DNA of 64,000 bases from the NCBI RefSeq assembly GCF_023101765.2, contig NC_064239.1:4092001-4156000 (forward strand), in the 5' to 3' direction. Made by a program: the position numbers and the translations under genes. Each line of letters begins with the position of its first letter. Position 1 is the stretch's first letter. This stretch comes from Spodoptera frugiperda. Taxonomy: Eukaryota; Arthropoda; Insecta; Lepidoptera; Noctuidae. Below are positions 1 through 12,900 of the stretch, piece after piece. The notes below the pieces were generated by a model. That model was not told the origin of the DNA. It saw only the letters and a program-made list of their open reading frames with translations, and did no database searches.

Positions 1-3000
1 TATTTTCCATTGAAATAAAATACACGCTTCACTTTATTTTGCGAATGTGTTCGAGATCCACAATGTACACGTAGTATTTTTTTTTAAATATCTACCAAAG
101 AAGTATTTTTTTGTTTAAAATACTGTATAGGTACAGTAAATCATGTTACCTATTATTTTACGTTTTTTATTCATAAAGTAATTTTAAATCGTAATTCTCC
201 AGGTGGGTTGTACACTTTGTCAGTATTATTTAAACCTAGGATAATATGTTTGGCTACTTAAATACCTTAGTGTTTTGATCCCTAAAAAATGTTTTAGGTA
301 CCTAAGTTGTTTAATTATAAAACTGCACGGAATTTGGACAAATAACCTACCTAAGTAACGATAAGACTTATCTTTTCTCCGAAATGTTTATTTAGCAAAT
401 AAATCAAGTGCTTATTAATTGTCTTATGGGCAATTGGCAACTGCAACAAATGAGGTGTTGCAGATGCGTTGTGGCTTTAACTGTACTTTTCTACCGACTC
501 GTGCAAGCTAAGATATAAAATACGATGTATCATAGGAAATGAATACCTAAATGTCTTAGATTCGGTAAATACTTAGGGCAAAATTCATCAGAAGATTTAC
601 TGCAAATTAAGTATTAAAAATTCAGAAAAATTAATTAAAACACTGTTACAATGTTTATATCTGAAGATGTCCTCGAATCTATCTGTACGGATTTTCCACA
701 AAATGTCATACAAATATGATCAGTAATTTTAGAGCATAAGACTTAAAGATGAATAAACATCGGAACTTTCCCATCTAAAATAGTAGTAGTATATGATTAT
801 GATGACGTCACATTTGCTCGTAGATAATACATTAGTTTTATTCAGTCCATATGGCAAAGTTATTTCCGTTAGTCTGTCGCTCGGTTTGTCTTAAGTTCGG
901 GCGTGGTTCACTAGATGTCGCGACCTGTCTGTTTGTTGAGTTATACAACTGTAGGTAAGTGTACATTTTATTAAAATATAGAGGGAATAAAAAAAATAAA
1001 ACGTAATTTTAAAAAATCTAACATACTATTTTATGCAAAGGTACATAATAGGGTAGTATCCTATTTTTTGTAATGTCCGTCAGGTAGATTACTTTAAATC
1101 ATTACCGTACTAATCTTTAGCCACGTATTTTTTATTTTCTTACAAAAATAAATTCTTTCGACGATACATAGATTTGAAATGTCATATGACGTCACGATGT
1201 AATACATTTTATGGGGTAAAGTGCTGAAACGACTTAACTCCGTTTTACATTAATATTATAACTTTCTATGACAAAATATGTAATACCTGTTTACTAATAT
1301 TTTTTAATCATCTAACTGAATACATGTCATGTAATACCCTGTCTACTACTATATTAGAAACATTCACTATTTATTAATTACGTATGTAAGTTACTATATA
1401 ATAGGTACAAGGTGATCCTTTTATTACCTAACCTGGCACCTTAGTGTGTCAAATACAAAAACAAGTGAGCGCCAAAGTTATTTCCGATTTCTAAAGGTTT
1501 CAGTTTTCTTTACCTAAATAGTAGTTACTTTTTATTTCATCTTATCTTTTAAGATTAGCCTCGGGATTCTAGCCTTATACTTATTTGCTTTCTAGAGGTG
1601 AAAATAGTACTCGAATAGCTTGAGATTGTAGTGCGCTGGGAATCTCGGCTCTTAAACTATTGTAGCGTGGCCAATCCTATTCAGCTGGGAAGCACATTTC
1701 GGTGACTTGGACTTTGCAGTCAGGATTTTGTACTGTGGATTATTTTTTCCTGTGTCATTTTGTTGCAGCCTGTATACCTATGTGTGTTTTTGAGTTGTTT
1801 TTTTTTTATGGATGAATAGTGTCGAAAGACTTAGATTTTTGTAGACTTTTGATTTCTCCTTAGAAATATGGGATGTGGGATTGTTTGGGACCTAGTTCTT
1901 TGACAAGTATTTTTAAGTTTTTCTTAACATTAGATGACGTTTTTAAATATTTGTAATTAGTGCAATAAATATCTTTAAACATTGACTCGTTTCCCAAAAA
2001 CTATTCACAAAATATTGATCAAAATACATAAACGTTTAAACCCGACCACACCATTTCCAAATTATATCATTCGCGTATTTAAATTTGTAAATGGCACGAA
2101 CGGAATAACACAGAAATTACAAAGTTCAACTGTACACCCTCATATAAACGTAACTACGTGTTTCAATGTACTAAATTCCACACGTAATCATTTTATTTAA
2201 TACCAATTTGCAGTGTAAAGGCGACCACCGCGAACGTAATTGTGTTCCTAGTGACGTCCAAACGAATCGTAACCACATCACTAACAGTTAACATTTAGTT
2301 TAAAGCGGTTGCCCAGCTAACTAACCTTGAATTTGTACAATTCAGTGTACAACAAAGCTCTGGATATCTCAATTAATGTCGAGTTGTGGTGCGCGTAAGG
2401 CACGGTCCACGGCCGACATATGGACAAATAAGTCTATTTGCGAACATTTAATATTCGCTTCGGGCCCGCGTTAATTAAGCCGGGTTGGTTGGGTCCGCCT
2501 GCCCGGTGCCCAATGCCCGCACCCTCGAATCACCCTCGACTCGATAAAAGAAACAAAACATGCTACCAACATACAGACCGTCACCCACAATACGCTTCAT
2601 CTGTGTTTGTCAAAATTTCAAAATAACTCGTGCAATATTGAACAACCAGCCTACCATGGAATCAAATAAACGAGTGCTTTTATTTTTTTAAGCGACCTTT
2701 ACTGAAATATTATACGTTTGGTTCTTTTGGTACAAAGTACGAACGTGTCTTTTCTCATGTCTCCGGAGAGTGTTTACTAGATTTGGTTAAATAAAAATTT
2801 ATATACAACGACTGTCGTCTTCCTTTTATAACTAGTAGTAACACGACATGCTCGGTCGGGATTTAGGGCTTTCGAATACCCGCAATAACTTTCGTAGATA
2901 TTTGTTTGGTACTGGGACCGACGCACGAAAAGCTAGCTAGCTTTGTTTACTTAATTAAGTAGACGTATAATGTTAATGAACGAATCGTTGTTTATATTCA

Positions 3001-4546
3001 TGAAATATGTCCCAGGCATGAATCGTAAGCGCGGTCCGGTCAGTGGCGCCCAGATGTAATAAGTAACTGCCTCCATCGCTTGACCGATAAAAGGCAATAT
3101 AAATCTCAATAAAGCCGCCTCACGTGGCACACACGAATGAATGATTAAACGGAGGCGTTTCTTCATTTGTTTTCACTTTAGTTCGGACAACACGATGGTG
3201 TGTGTGTAGTCTAGCTTTACTAAGGGAAAATTACACCGCCCGTGGGAACTCGCGCGAGTAAATCATCATTAGAGAAGCCGCCGCGGCCGTGGGACACGCC
3301 TCGTCTTTATAAAAGATTCAGCCTGATACAAACGAGACGGACGAGTAATGGCTGAGTTACTTGTGCGTTGTTCGCACAACTTTACACACACTGTATTTCA
3401 TTTAGGCGCCATTAAAATTAACTAAGACCTATGGGCGTATACGCACAAGTAATCTCGGCAATTAACCGCCCTGTATCGCATACTCTCACAATGGATGGCT
3501 CATAATTAGGATGAATAGGAGGAGGCGAAACGAAGTCTTAACCAGCGTCGAGCAAACTCCACGAACATTCTTTACAAACCTGTAATTGCTTTTTTCTTAA
3601 GAAAACCTTCCTAGGTCGGTGAGTAGTACATCCTACTCGTAAAATTTTGCATATTTCGGCAATTATGGAGATACTGCCTAATATATAGCTTCGGTCTGAT
3701 CAGTAGGTGCCTCCTAAATGCTCTCCCAAGTTGAAGTGATATTTCTTTGAACATTAAATCGCTGATAGCTGGGCCGCACAACTGAGTGCGACCAAAAGCC
3801 ATTTCAAGGAAGGCAATGGTTACTAAAAGTGAATCTCAGAGCTACAAACCTTTGCTCTTAGTATTTTGCTCGATTTAAGTTTACATTTTAAGAACTGTGA
3901 AGTGATGCAATTTTGAGTCGTTCTGATGTCACTTGAGTCACACAAAGTTGGAGTCAAGACTAACTTAGTGACCCAGTGCAAACGTCACTGAGGTAAATTC
4001 TGCAAGTTGACTTGTACCTAGGTATATTATTAAGTTGGAAACTTTAAATGCAGGACATTTATGAAACCGTGGAGTGGGCGGTGGCCGCAAAGTTTTGTTA
4101 ATCAGAATAGCGGGAGGTGGCTGCCGGGTCAAACTAGTTAGAATTTTCACCTCGACTATCCCTTGACATGGGCCCGACCGGGAATATTTTAAAATTATTC
4201 AATTTACATAGGTTAATTGCCCACTTATTCTAGGAAACTACGTGTAGGCTGAATTTTGTGAGCAAAATAATTAAATTGTCTTATCATGGTGCTAACATTT
4301 CTGACGGATTGTCATTGGATTACATCGGTGTAAACTATGGCGGCGTAATATTTTTGCTATGCAAATAAAATTGTGTAAATAAAACACTTGCAATAAAAAT
4401 CTTGTTAGGTGCATTTAAATGTCCTTTTACTACAAAAAATCAAATTAAATTACTTTTAAGCATTATCTTTCTAATTCTATGAAAGAAAACATAGGTACCG
4501 GCTGAATTGAGAACTTCTACTTTTTGGTAAGTCGGTTAAAAACCTA
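1..4546. other. no gene recognised
   Basis: AT-rich sequence with short chance open frames only. A modest GC-rich patch at about 2400-2545 and another near 3220-3310 carry no recognisable exon. Confidence 0.5.
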
Positions 4547-4646
4547 ATGCTGGTAAACCAGCATACTTTAATACAGTTCCATACAAACAAGCTGTATTAT
4601 ATGCAGTAATACAATAAATCCCATTTGTACCAGACAAACGGGATTT
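4547..4646. other. three adjacent stem-loops
   Basis: ATGCTGGT(AA)ACCAGCAT at 4547-4564, then ATACAG...CTGTAT at about 4572-4597, then AAATCCC-a-TTTGT(ACCAG)ACAAA-c-GGGATTT at 4616-4646. There is no recognised element or gene around them. Confidence 0.6.
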
Positions 4647-6124
4647 TTAAACTTATATTCATTCAACAGCATTGTTCTATGAGCTTTACGTCGACACTCG
4701 CGTACCGTGTTGAAGGGTGCGCAGTTACTAATATTTATTTTATTACTATGTTTGGTATTTTGGAAGTTTAGTTGCAAAAGGCCAGAATTGTGTAAAATAG
4801 GTATTATTTCTAGTTGGATGGATTTGCTTTGTTGGACTAGGCTCACTACGTACATATATGATTTAAAACATAATCATCCGAAAATTGGTAAATACATTTA
4901 ACATAGACCTCAGTGGTTGATAACTGACTGCTCAGCAATGTTTCCTGGGTTTGATGAGAAATTTAAGCAGAGATTTTGATTTTCAAAAATAAGTTTATTT
5001 ATCATTTATTTTTGAGTGGGCGTACAAACACATGTAACATGTACCTATGTTTGTCAATGCAACTACGACACAGGTAGATTGAAATCGAACGCGACATTTC
5101 TTTTATAAAAAAAACCTTCTGTAAAATCGCGATAATAATTCACTCAGTGTTTTGTGGTTTGCATACATAGATAATAACAGTCAGCAATGGAGTACGTCAC
5201 TTCCCAGCGGTGTCGTCACCAGTGACAAGGGATTATATCCGGAACAGGTCAGACAGGGCGGACTCTGGACCTGTTTATCTCACATGTTTGTACGTGAAAA
5301 TTGCTGTACTTTACTCCTACGTGTTCAATTGTCGTTATGACTATGGTTATGACCGAAAATTAGGGAAGAATGTGTTAATTTATTTTTTAATATTGTTACT
5401 GTGTTTAAGTTATTTTGCGTTGTAAATATATAGGAATTTGACATAATTATGATGTTTCTAAAAATATTTTCTATTTAAGTATTCATATATATGTACATAT
5501 ATGCTCGCAGTATTTGTTTTATTGACGGAGTTTCCTTGATTATGTGTTCTAGTCGTCTACCTAGTTGTTAACTAAGTTTTTAGGTAAATATCTAAGTCAT
5601 TTTAAGTTCAGTTCAAACAAAATGGACGTTACTTTAAGTAAAATTGACTTACAAATGACTCACTAACCAAACAATTTCGCAAAACACAATAATTGTATGC
5701 AAATAAAAATAAATTGAACCGACATTTAATTAGCTTATAGGGTAGTGCCAACTTGACGACTATTACACAAATTAACAACATGGCCGAACACTCCCAGGTT
5801 GGCCAACATAATGTAATAATAATATATCAGAAATTGCACGCTATTATCTTGTTATATGGAGGTAATATTGTTTATTGCTACATGCCTACGCGATATTAAA
5901 TACCGACCGGCCTGTACGGACTTACAACGAGATTTTCAGGCAAGAGGTGAAAAATTGCGTATTCATTATACTTTATCGGATGAATGTTACAGGAATATGT
6001 CGGTGGGACTATTAAATTCTGGGCTCTTTTTTCAATGTTTATTTCATATAAGTGAATTTGAGGAAACCTTTGTTACGTGAAACATGGCTTTATAATCACT
6101 ATTGTATTTATTTATTTTATGGCT

Positions 6125-6240
6125 AAAGCAGAAAGGTTCTCGAGACCGTGTACCAGCTTGCGCAGCGCAGGACCTGATTAAGGTCACAGGGAGCCGCTGG
6201 ATCCTCAAAGAGCTAGACTATCACACGTGGGATCCAGTAG
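6125..6240 (+). mobile_element. fragment of an RTE-like LINE 3' end
   Basis: The plus-strand frame reads AAQDLIKVTGSRWI, similar to the C-terminal end of RTE-type LINEs in Lepidoptera (AQDLIRVAGSRW). It ends at GGGCTGATG, where repeat family C begins. Only a scrap remains; no RT motif is present. Confidence 0.55.
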
Positions 6241-6405
6241 GGCTGATGCCTGAACCGGAGAGCTTCGGACAACGTTACAAGTTACCGGTTCTTCGGCTCA
6301 AAGCAGGAGAAGAAACGGGGTGGCTTTCAGTCAGTAAGAGTCCGACACTCCCTCCCACCTCATTCAAGGCGGCAAGATGTCATGAGATGATTTTCCCCAT
6401 TCAAA
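6241..6405 (+). repeat. interspersed repeat family C, copy 1
   Basis: Contains CGGCTCAAAGCAGGAG, ACGGGGTGGCTTTCAGTCAG, TAAGAGTCCGACACTCCCTC and ATGAGATGATTTTCCCC, ending in an A-rich tail. This order of blocks recurs at 43241, 62366, 50040 and 52447. Confidence 0.75.
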
Positions 6406-6779
6406 AAAATAAAAATAAAAATCTGAACCCACAATATTAATTACGTAAAACTAAGAAATCTACTCTACTCATCGGCACTCGGTCTCTTATTGTCTACAAT
6501 TACAATAACTACACTCAAAATCCCTTTATTATCTGAACTTAGACCTCGATTCCTTAGATATAAAGCGGCATGCGCAGAGCGCCTGTAGTTGTGAATAGCA
6601 ATAGCTACTATACAGCGTGTTGCACAGAAATATAGTCATCTCCTGTTATAGAAGGCTGGAACTAAAACTAGCTTGGTGATTACTGCTGACCCAAATAACT
6701 GTTCGTTTCCAGGTTGGTGAACTTTGGAAGTTGAATTCAATTATTATAATAATATTTTGTTACTGCTTCAAATGCTTTG

Positions 6780-6832
6780 GACTGCCTTGTTGTATGAGTG
6801 GTCGCAAGTTTGAGTTTTAAGTAAGGAGTTTT
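6780..6832 (+). mobile_element. decayed 5' fragment of a type B SINE
   Basis: GACTGCCTTGTTGTATGAGTGGTCGCAAGT resembles the tRNA-like head of the type B SINEs, then similarity is lost. Short and degraded. Confidence 0.4.
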
Positions 6833-6924
6833 AGGGTTTTAGACAGTAATAATACAAGATGCTTGAAATTATGCCAATTGTATAGCAATGGTCTCACTCT
6901 TTATTAGATGGAACTCATACCTAC

Positions 6925-7010
6925 ATAACGTCACGCCTGTTTCCCATGGGGATAGGCAGAGGCAACGATTCTTACATAGACATTACATTCTTTCGCTTGC
7001 ATGGGCTTTC
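6925..7010 (+). repeat. short repeat family E, copy 1
   Basis: AACGTCACGCCTGTTTCCCATGGGGATAGGCAGAGG...ATTCTTACAT...TTTCGCTT. The same blocks recur at 15900-16005; the CC(A/C)..GGGG block resembles the 3' ends of the type B SINEs. Confidence 0.55.
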
Positions 7011-9884
7011 GCTCACATAGAATATTATTATGTAGTCATGTACCCTTTGAATGACAGCATTATCAATCATTAATATATTTACATTATAACTTTCGTGAGA
7101 CATACTAAATATAATTAGTTAATAATAATAATAAAATAGCCGAAATATAATTATGTATTTCGACTTACGCACGTAACTTTCACAAGGAATTCGATTAGTT
7201 TCAAGCCATGAATAAGAGCCTCTAGCGTCACTGGAAACTAGTCGAGTTCCTCGTAATCATTAGGCATGTTAAAGTTGTATATGTTGTGTTGATATAGGTA
7301 TGTGAAGTTCATACACCTAAACATTTCTATTACAAAAAGTAGGTGGTGGGTGTACTATAATCATATACCTCGATAATGATCGCTTTTAAAGCATTATTAC
7401 CATAATATCTAATCAAATTAGTATAACACAGAATTTGCAGTAGATAATAATTGTTTGTAGTAATTAGACGTACAAAGCTAATTGATACTTTGATGCAATT
7501 CATTTGATTAATTAGATATTACTGTCATAGTTATACGAATTATGGAATTTGGTATCTGAATAAGAATTTGAGCATTGATGTAGATTGAAACTAGTCGAGT
7601 TCTTCGTCAAACATAACATAATAATTAAGAATTTGAGCATTGAGTTTGGGAGTTTTTATAATTAGTGTGTCAGGGCTTTGGCCATTAACTCAACTGGTGG
7701 TAAGCGATGATTCAGCCAACGATGGAGCACGCCTGTCGCCTCCTTATAAGCAAGCTAGTCACTCGGGAATTAGTGACAGGTTTAGTTAGTTAAAGTGGTC
7801 ACGTATAAGTAAATAGATGCCTGATGATATCCCTCGGGAAGAAAAGCATAATGATATTGCCCGGTTTCAATAAACAATAAAGTTGTTCGTGAATAATAGG
7901 ACTTTGTATTGTAAGCAATTTATTTATTGGAACTCGACCAACGGCACGGATTGAGCATTGAACCGTGAAGAAAACACAATATTTCTATTATCTTACTTTG
8001 TAGAAAAAGAACTTCAGTTTTGTTAAGCAAGTGCATTCAAAACTTTGGTGCAAGTCACAAAGCGCAGTGTATTTAGCAAAACTTCCAATTCTAAAGTTGG
8101 ACGGGCAATATTGAAGTTTGCCAAGTAGCACGAACAAGAGTCATAGATATTCATTAATCTCGTTACAGAACCTGGTCAACTTTGCTTGTAAACTTGTGTC
8201 CTAACTTTCCACAGACTAGAAACAATCCTACTGCATTTGCTGTTTCGGCAGGTCGCCAATCGACGACGCTTATTACTTACTTACTTCGAGTATTGAATAC
8301 CCATTTAATTTAAGTAAGCACAATTTGTTTCCTAAGTAAAGCAGCGCGAGCTCTCGGTTAATAAGTAAATTTTGTGAACTTGCCACTTCTCGTTGCGTTT
8401 TAATAAAAGTTAACGCGCATCCACCGCGCCCGGGGAGTTGCCGGCGCGAGCGCCAGCGCAACGGAGCATCGCCAACTTCTCACACTAAACTAAGAGAACA
8501 ATATTTCAATGATAATTATTATAAATGCTGCTTCTTCTGACTTAATGTGGCACGTAGTGGAAAAAAGTTACATTCAAAACTTGGAATACGGTGCATTTGT
8601 CGTAATAACATGTCTTGTATATCGCTTCAAATACAGCTTGCTTTATGTGTCTTGTTATTTCAACTTATTGTGTAGGGGCGACATGGTTGTTAAATCGTTC
8701 GATACGCATCGATAAAATCTATCGGGTGCAGGGCCGATGTGTTTATTCTAATCAATCAGCTAGCTGATCTCTAGTAGCGGCTGTACGAGGGCGATTGCAT
8801 TTTGTTTTGAATTCACACACAAAATAAATATCAATGCTAATAGTTGGACAGATATTGGGTCTCGATATCTCCCCTTTGGGTATCGTACAACAATAGCGTG
8901 AGCCATTTCCAGGCATTTCCCATTTAAATTTGTTCCCTCGGTTTCCTTATCGACAGGAGGGTAGTGTCGACGTGAAGAGACACGCGGCGGGTGCATTACA
9001 TGAGGGGATTGTTTGATGACTCACGCTGCGAACGCTTCCTACGACACTAAATATTGCTTTTTTATGTTAAACCGTATCGACTTACGAGAACTCGAATGCG
9101 GATTAAATATTTCTGCGGATATTCCGATTAACATTTTATCAGCATAATGATAAAAGTGTAATTACACTTGGTGGAATGCGCGGGGGTATAATAAATTGCG
9201 TTTCTGTTTCGTTAAATAAATGCCATCATTTTTATTATCTTTAATATGTTCAGATGTATATACATCATTGTTAACTGTTTGTTAGTTAAATGTCGACTTT
9301 AAAGCCATGGACCGTAGTAATAATATCAGTTAAAATAATACTATTGGGAATAACGTCCTTGCTCTCTTTCCGAAGATATTGTAGCCGGGATTCGCTCGAT
9401 TTTTGCCATGGAATGTCATGGTCGTCACGACATATAAGTGATGTCGTAATATTTCTTCGAGCAAGCAAGGTAAGATGTTGTGTTTCCGTGTTTTCTGTAC
9501 AAATCGTTGTTATTAGATTAACTGTGTTACCGACGTTGACGAATATTGTGATTCTCAGTAGTATTATTAGTAATGACAAGATGACGTTGCCGGTAAACAA
9601 CTTTTTTTGTTTGACACCCATAGGAGTTACGCTTGAAGGTGTGTTTTTGTTTTATGTTTCTTTGTTTCATGAGGTTAAAGAATGTGGGACATTAATTCAC
9701 ATGTTTTTAGTTGATTGCTTGTGAGTATCACTATTGAGCACAAAATCTCGTATCCTTTTTCTTGTTTATTAATATTATAAAAATGTTTTTGAAATTCTCC
9801 TTGATAAAATCACATAGTGCACTTTACTATAGTGCAGGGTACTGTATTCTGAAATCTTTGAGTATAATAATTATTATTAATGAA
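7011..9884. other. no gene recognised
   Basis: AT-rich. A small GC-rich patch at 8400-8470 has no recognisable product. From 9286 to 9724 both strands are open (see findings). Confidence 0.45.
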
Positions 9885-9985
9885 GAACAATATGTATTTA
9901 CATTGTATAGCGGCATTACGTGCCGTAATTTGCACTTCTGCCTACCCCTTCGGCTAAAAGACGTGACGTTGACGTTGACCTAATT
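9885..9985 (+). mobile_element. 3' fragment of a type B SINE
   Basis: Shares TTACGTGCCRTAATKTGCAC and CTGCCTACCCCTTCGG with the 3' part of the SINE at 17630-17930. The tRNA-like head is absent. Confidence 0.65.
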
Positions 9986-12900
9986 AATAAAGAAATACAT
10001 AGACGTAATACAAGTTTAGTGTACACCTACTTAATAACAAGTATGAAAGTAGAAGGAAAAGTTATCCTTTCATAATCCTCCTCAAAAATTCTTAACGATC
10101 GGTTTCAGTACCGTACATCGAGAGTTTATATTCCTTTCCCCTGGCTCTCTTGCCGTGACAACTGTCAAGGATGTTCGTTTGACAGGTTTGACAGCTGAGG
10201 CCGATGCCGACGGCGCATCGCAGTCTCAAAAGAATAGTCTCCTATAATGTCACCTATCCATAACCCAGCGGCAGAAAGCCACGTGACTCAGGAAATATTT
10301 ATGTTTAGGAAGTATTTATTTAACTTTCACTTCAAATTTAAAACCTTATTTTAAATATTGTTTAAAGTCCGTGCGCATTATATTTATACTAACTAGTTAA
10401 GCAGGGAAACCTATTATTAGCCTAACTAAACTGTAAATGTAGTATCGCTGTTGGTTTTCTAAATAAATAATATCGCTGTTGGTTTTCTGAATAAATAAAA
10501 TAAAATGTTATGGACATTCCACAATGGACATAAATTTGAAAAATTATTTTCTCAATGTAATAAATAAATATTTCCATCCCTTCTGTTCAGTAATATCGAA
10601 TTTAATTTTGCACCGGCGTGTGTGCCATCGCCGCAACGTAATCAAGAATTTAATGGAAGTTAAAGTAATGAAGTATTTTAAATCATTAACAGTCTGTTTG
10701 TCTTTAAAAAAGGTAATTTATGCAATGAAAATTTCTCATTACAACACATTCTTGGCTACTTAAGGGTAAGCAGAGGTACACGAAAAACGTCACGTTTTGA
10801 CAGTCACTTAAAAATGCCATGTGCATATAATAAAACGAAATGAAACAGGGAGTCACTTGCCAACCATGTTATAATAAAAGAACGCAATAAAATTTTGTCA
10901 TTTTAAAAATATAATCCGAAATTGCACTCACATGATTTAATAATAAATAAGTTTTTTTTTAAATATTTATTGAAACGGATTTAACTCCAGTTTTTCTCAT
11001 TTAAGCCAAAACCATTCAAATTTATTTAATTTTTTCTTTATTTTAGTTTTAAGTTAGTTTTTATTCCTTTTTTAGGTATTTTTAAGTTGTAAATAATGTG
11101 TAAGTAATCATTGTAAATATTATTTTCCTTCAATACAATATTACAAAGTAAATAAAGTGGCATATCATCAGTTGAAATAAATAAATGATGTGGTACCAGA
11201 ATACTTATCAAGTCGCTACGGTACCGTTTCGCCCAGCCTATAAACGGGCACTTATTTCTGGATGCACGCAGACTTAGAATTATTTCACTCTTAATGCCGA
11301 GCAACTTTGATTCCTTGTACTATCGAGTAAAGTATTATTTAAATTCCTATTAATTGTAAATAGGACGACGTGTAGTATAGAACTCAACGTATGACAATAC
11401 TATCGTTCCCTATTACAAGGAATAAATAACAGGTCTCTAGCGAAAAGAAAAGAGGGTGTTGTGTTACCTTTATAATGTGAGTCTCGGCTTATACCTTCAT
11501 GGAATATAGGGCGTTATATTACATACGTACACATATAAGAAAAGCCATGAATAGTAAAAAATATAAAACGGATAACCTAAAACATATTTTACAGAGAGCT
11601 AAGACGGATGTCGTAACCGCTACGTCATGTTGACGAAGTGCTACGCCGTGCTACGAAAATATGACTACGAGAATATCGTTTCTTTATCACAGCATATTTG
11701 TCCCCTGTTTGCTTGTTACTATATACTACGGTACTGTGAAAACCTCCTATAAGGTTGTGTTTTTGTATTTATATAGCCCATAAAGTATACACCGTTATTT
11801 ATTACTTCCAAACCAACCGATTCCAATGTATCGAAAAGAAATACTTTCCAAAAAAGAAGAACAAACTAAGTAAATAAATTTCAATTGATTATACCGACGT
11901 TCATTATTCACACGGTATATTAAAATATGTATATCTGACGGACAGACTGTACTACTTACAACGGGGTTACTTGGGCGCGAACTTTTCACCCAATAAGGTC
12001 GGCAGCGAAAGGTAAGCGGGCCCCGCTACGTACAACCTGACCTATTAATTTTCATTTGCAACTGCGAACATTGATTATTTATTGTTCCACGTATAATAAG
12101 GCATACACCAACAAACGATAGATAATTAAATGTCCGATGGAACGCCGTCATTGTCGTGATTCATCATAAAATATTATTACCCAGTGTTTAATACTGTTTT
12201 GTAAACTACATGACAAACAATTAAGAATAATGAATATGTTTGCCCTATTTGTGATAATGTGATTGGGCGCGTGCGGGCGAGTGGGCCCGTCCGGGTGCGC
12301 GCGGCGCGGCGCTGCTCGGCTCGGCGCGGCGCATTGTGCACAGCCCTGCTAACGGCGGCATGACACGCAATGCAAGCTGATTCACTTATTTTTTGCGACT
12401 GCAAACCTTATTACTAAACACAATACGCTACTCATTCTCCTACATTTTAAACGGCCAAACAACCAAACCAATCAAATGAGAATTAAACTTCTCACAATAT
12501 TTTACAACCCGGATCCATATTTATATTACAATTTTAATTTGACTATATTTCATCTTTTAATTGTTTCTTGATAAAGGTCTGTTTTATTTCTTAGGGCATG
12601 TTCTAGATAAATAATTTAATTTATGAACAATTCGAGGAAAATTCCGGTATACTTCGTTATAAATTATAAATGAGTCGGAATTTAGACTTCACAAAGTTTG
12701 CCGTGGATGATAAGCGGCGTGGATGTATAAACTACTTCAATATATTTCATCAACTCATAAATTATTTCGTTCAGGTCACCAAGTAAACTAATTTGAACCA
12801 GTTTACGCAGATTTTGTTGAATAATTCATTTATCAGTTTTATTCGTGCAACGAATCTGTGGTTAAAAGGTGATTTTTATTTTTTCATAACGAATTCAGAA

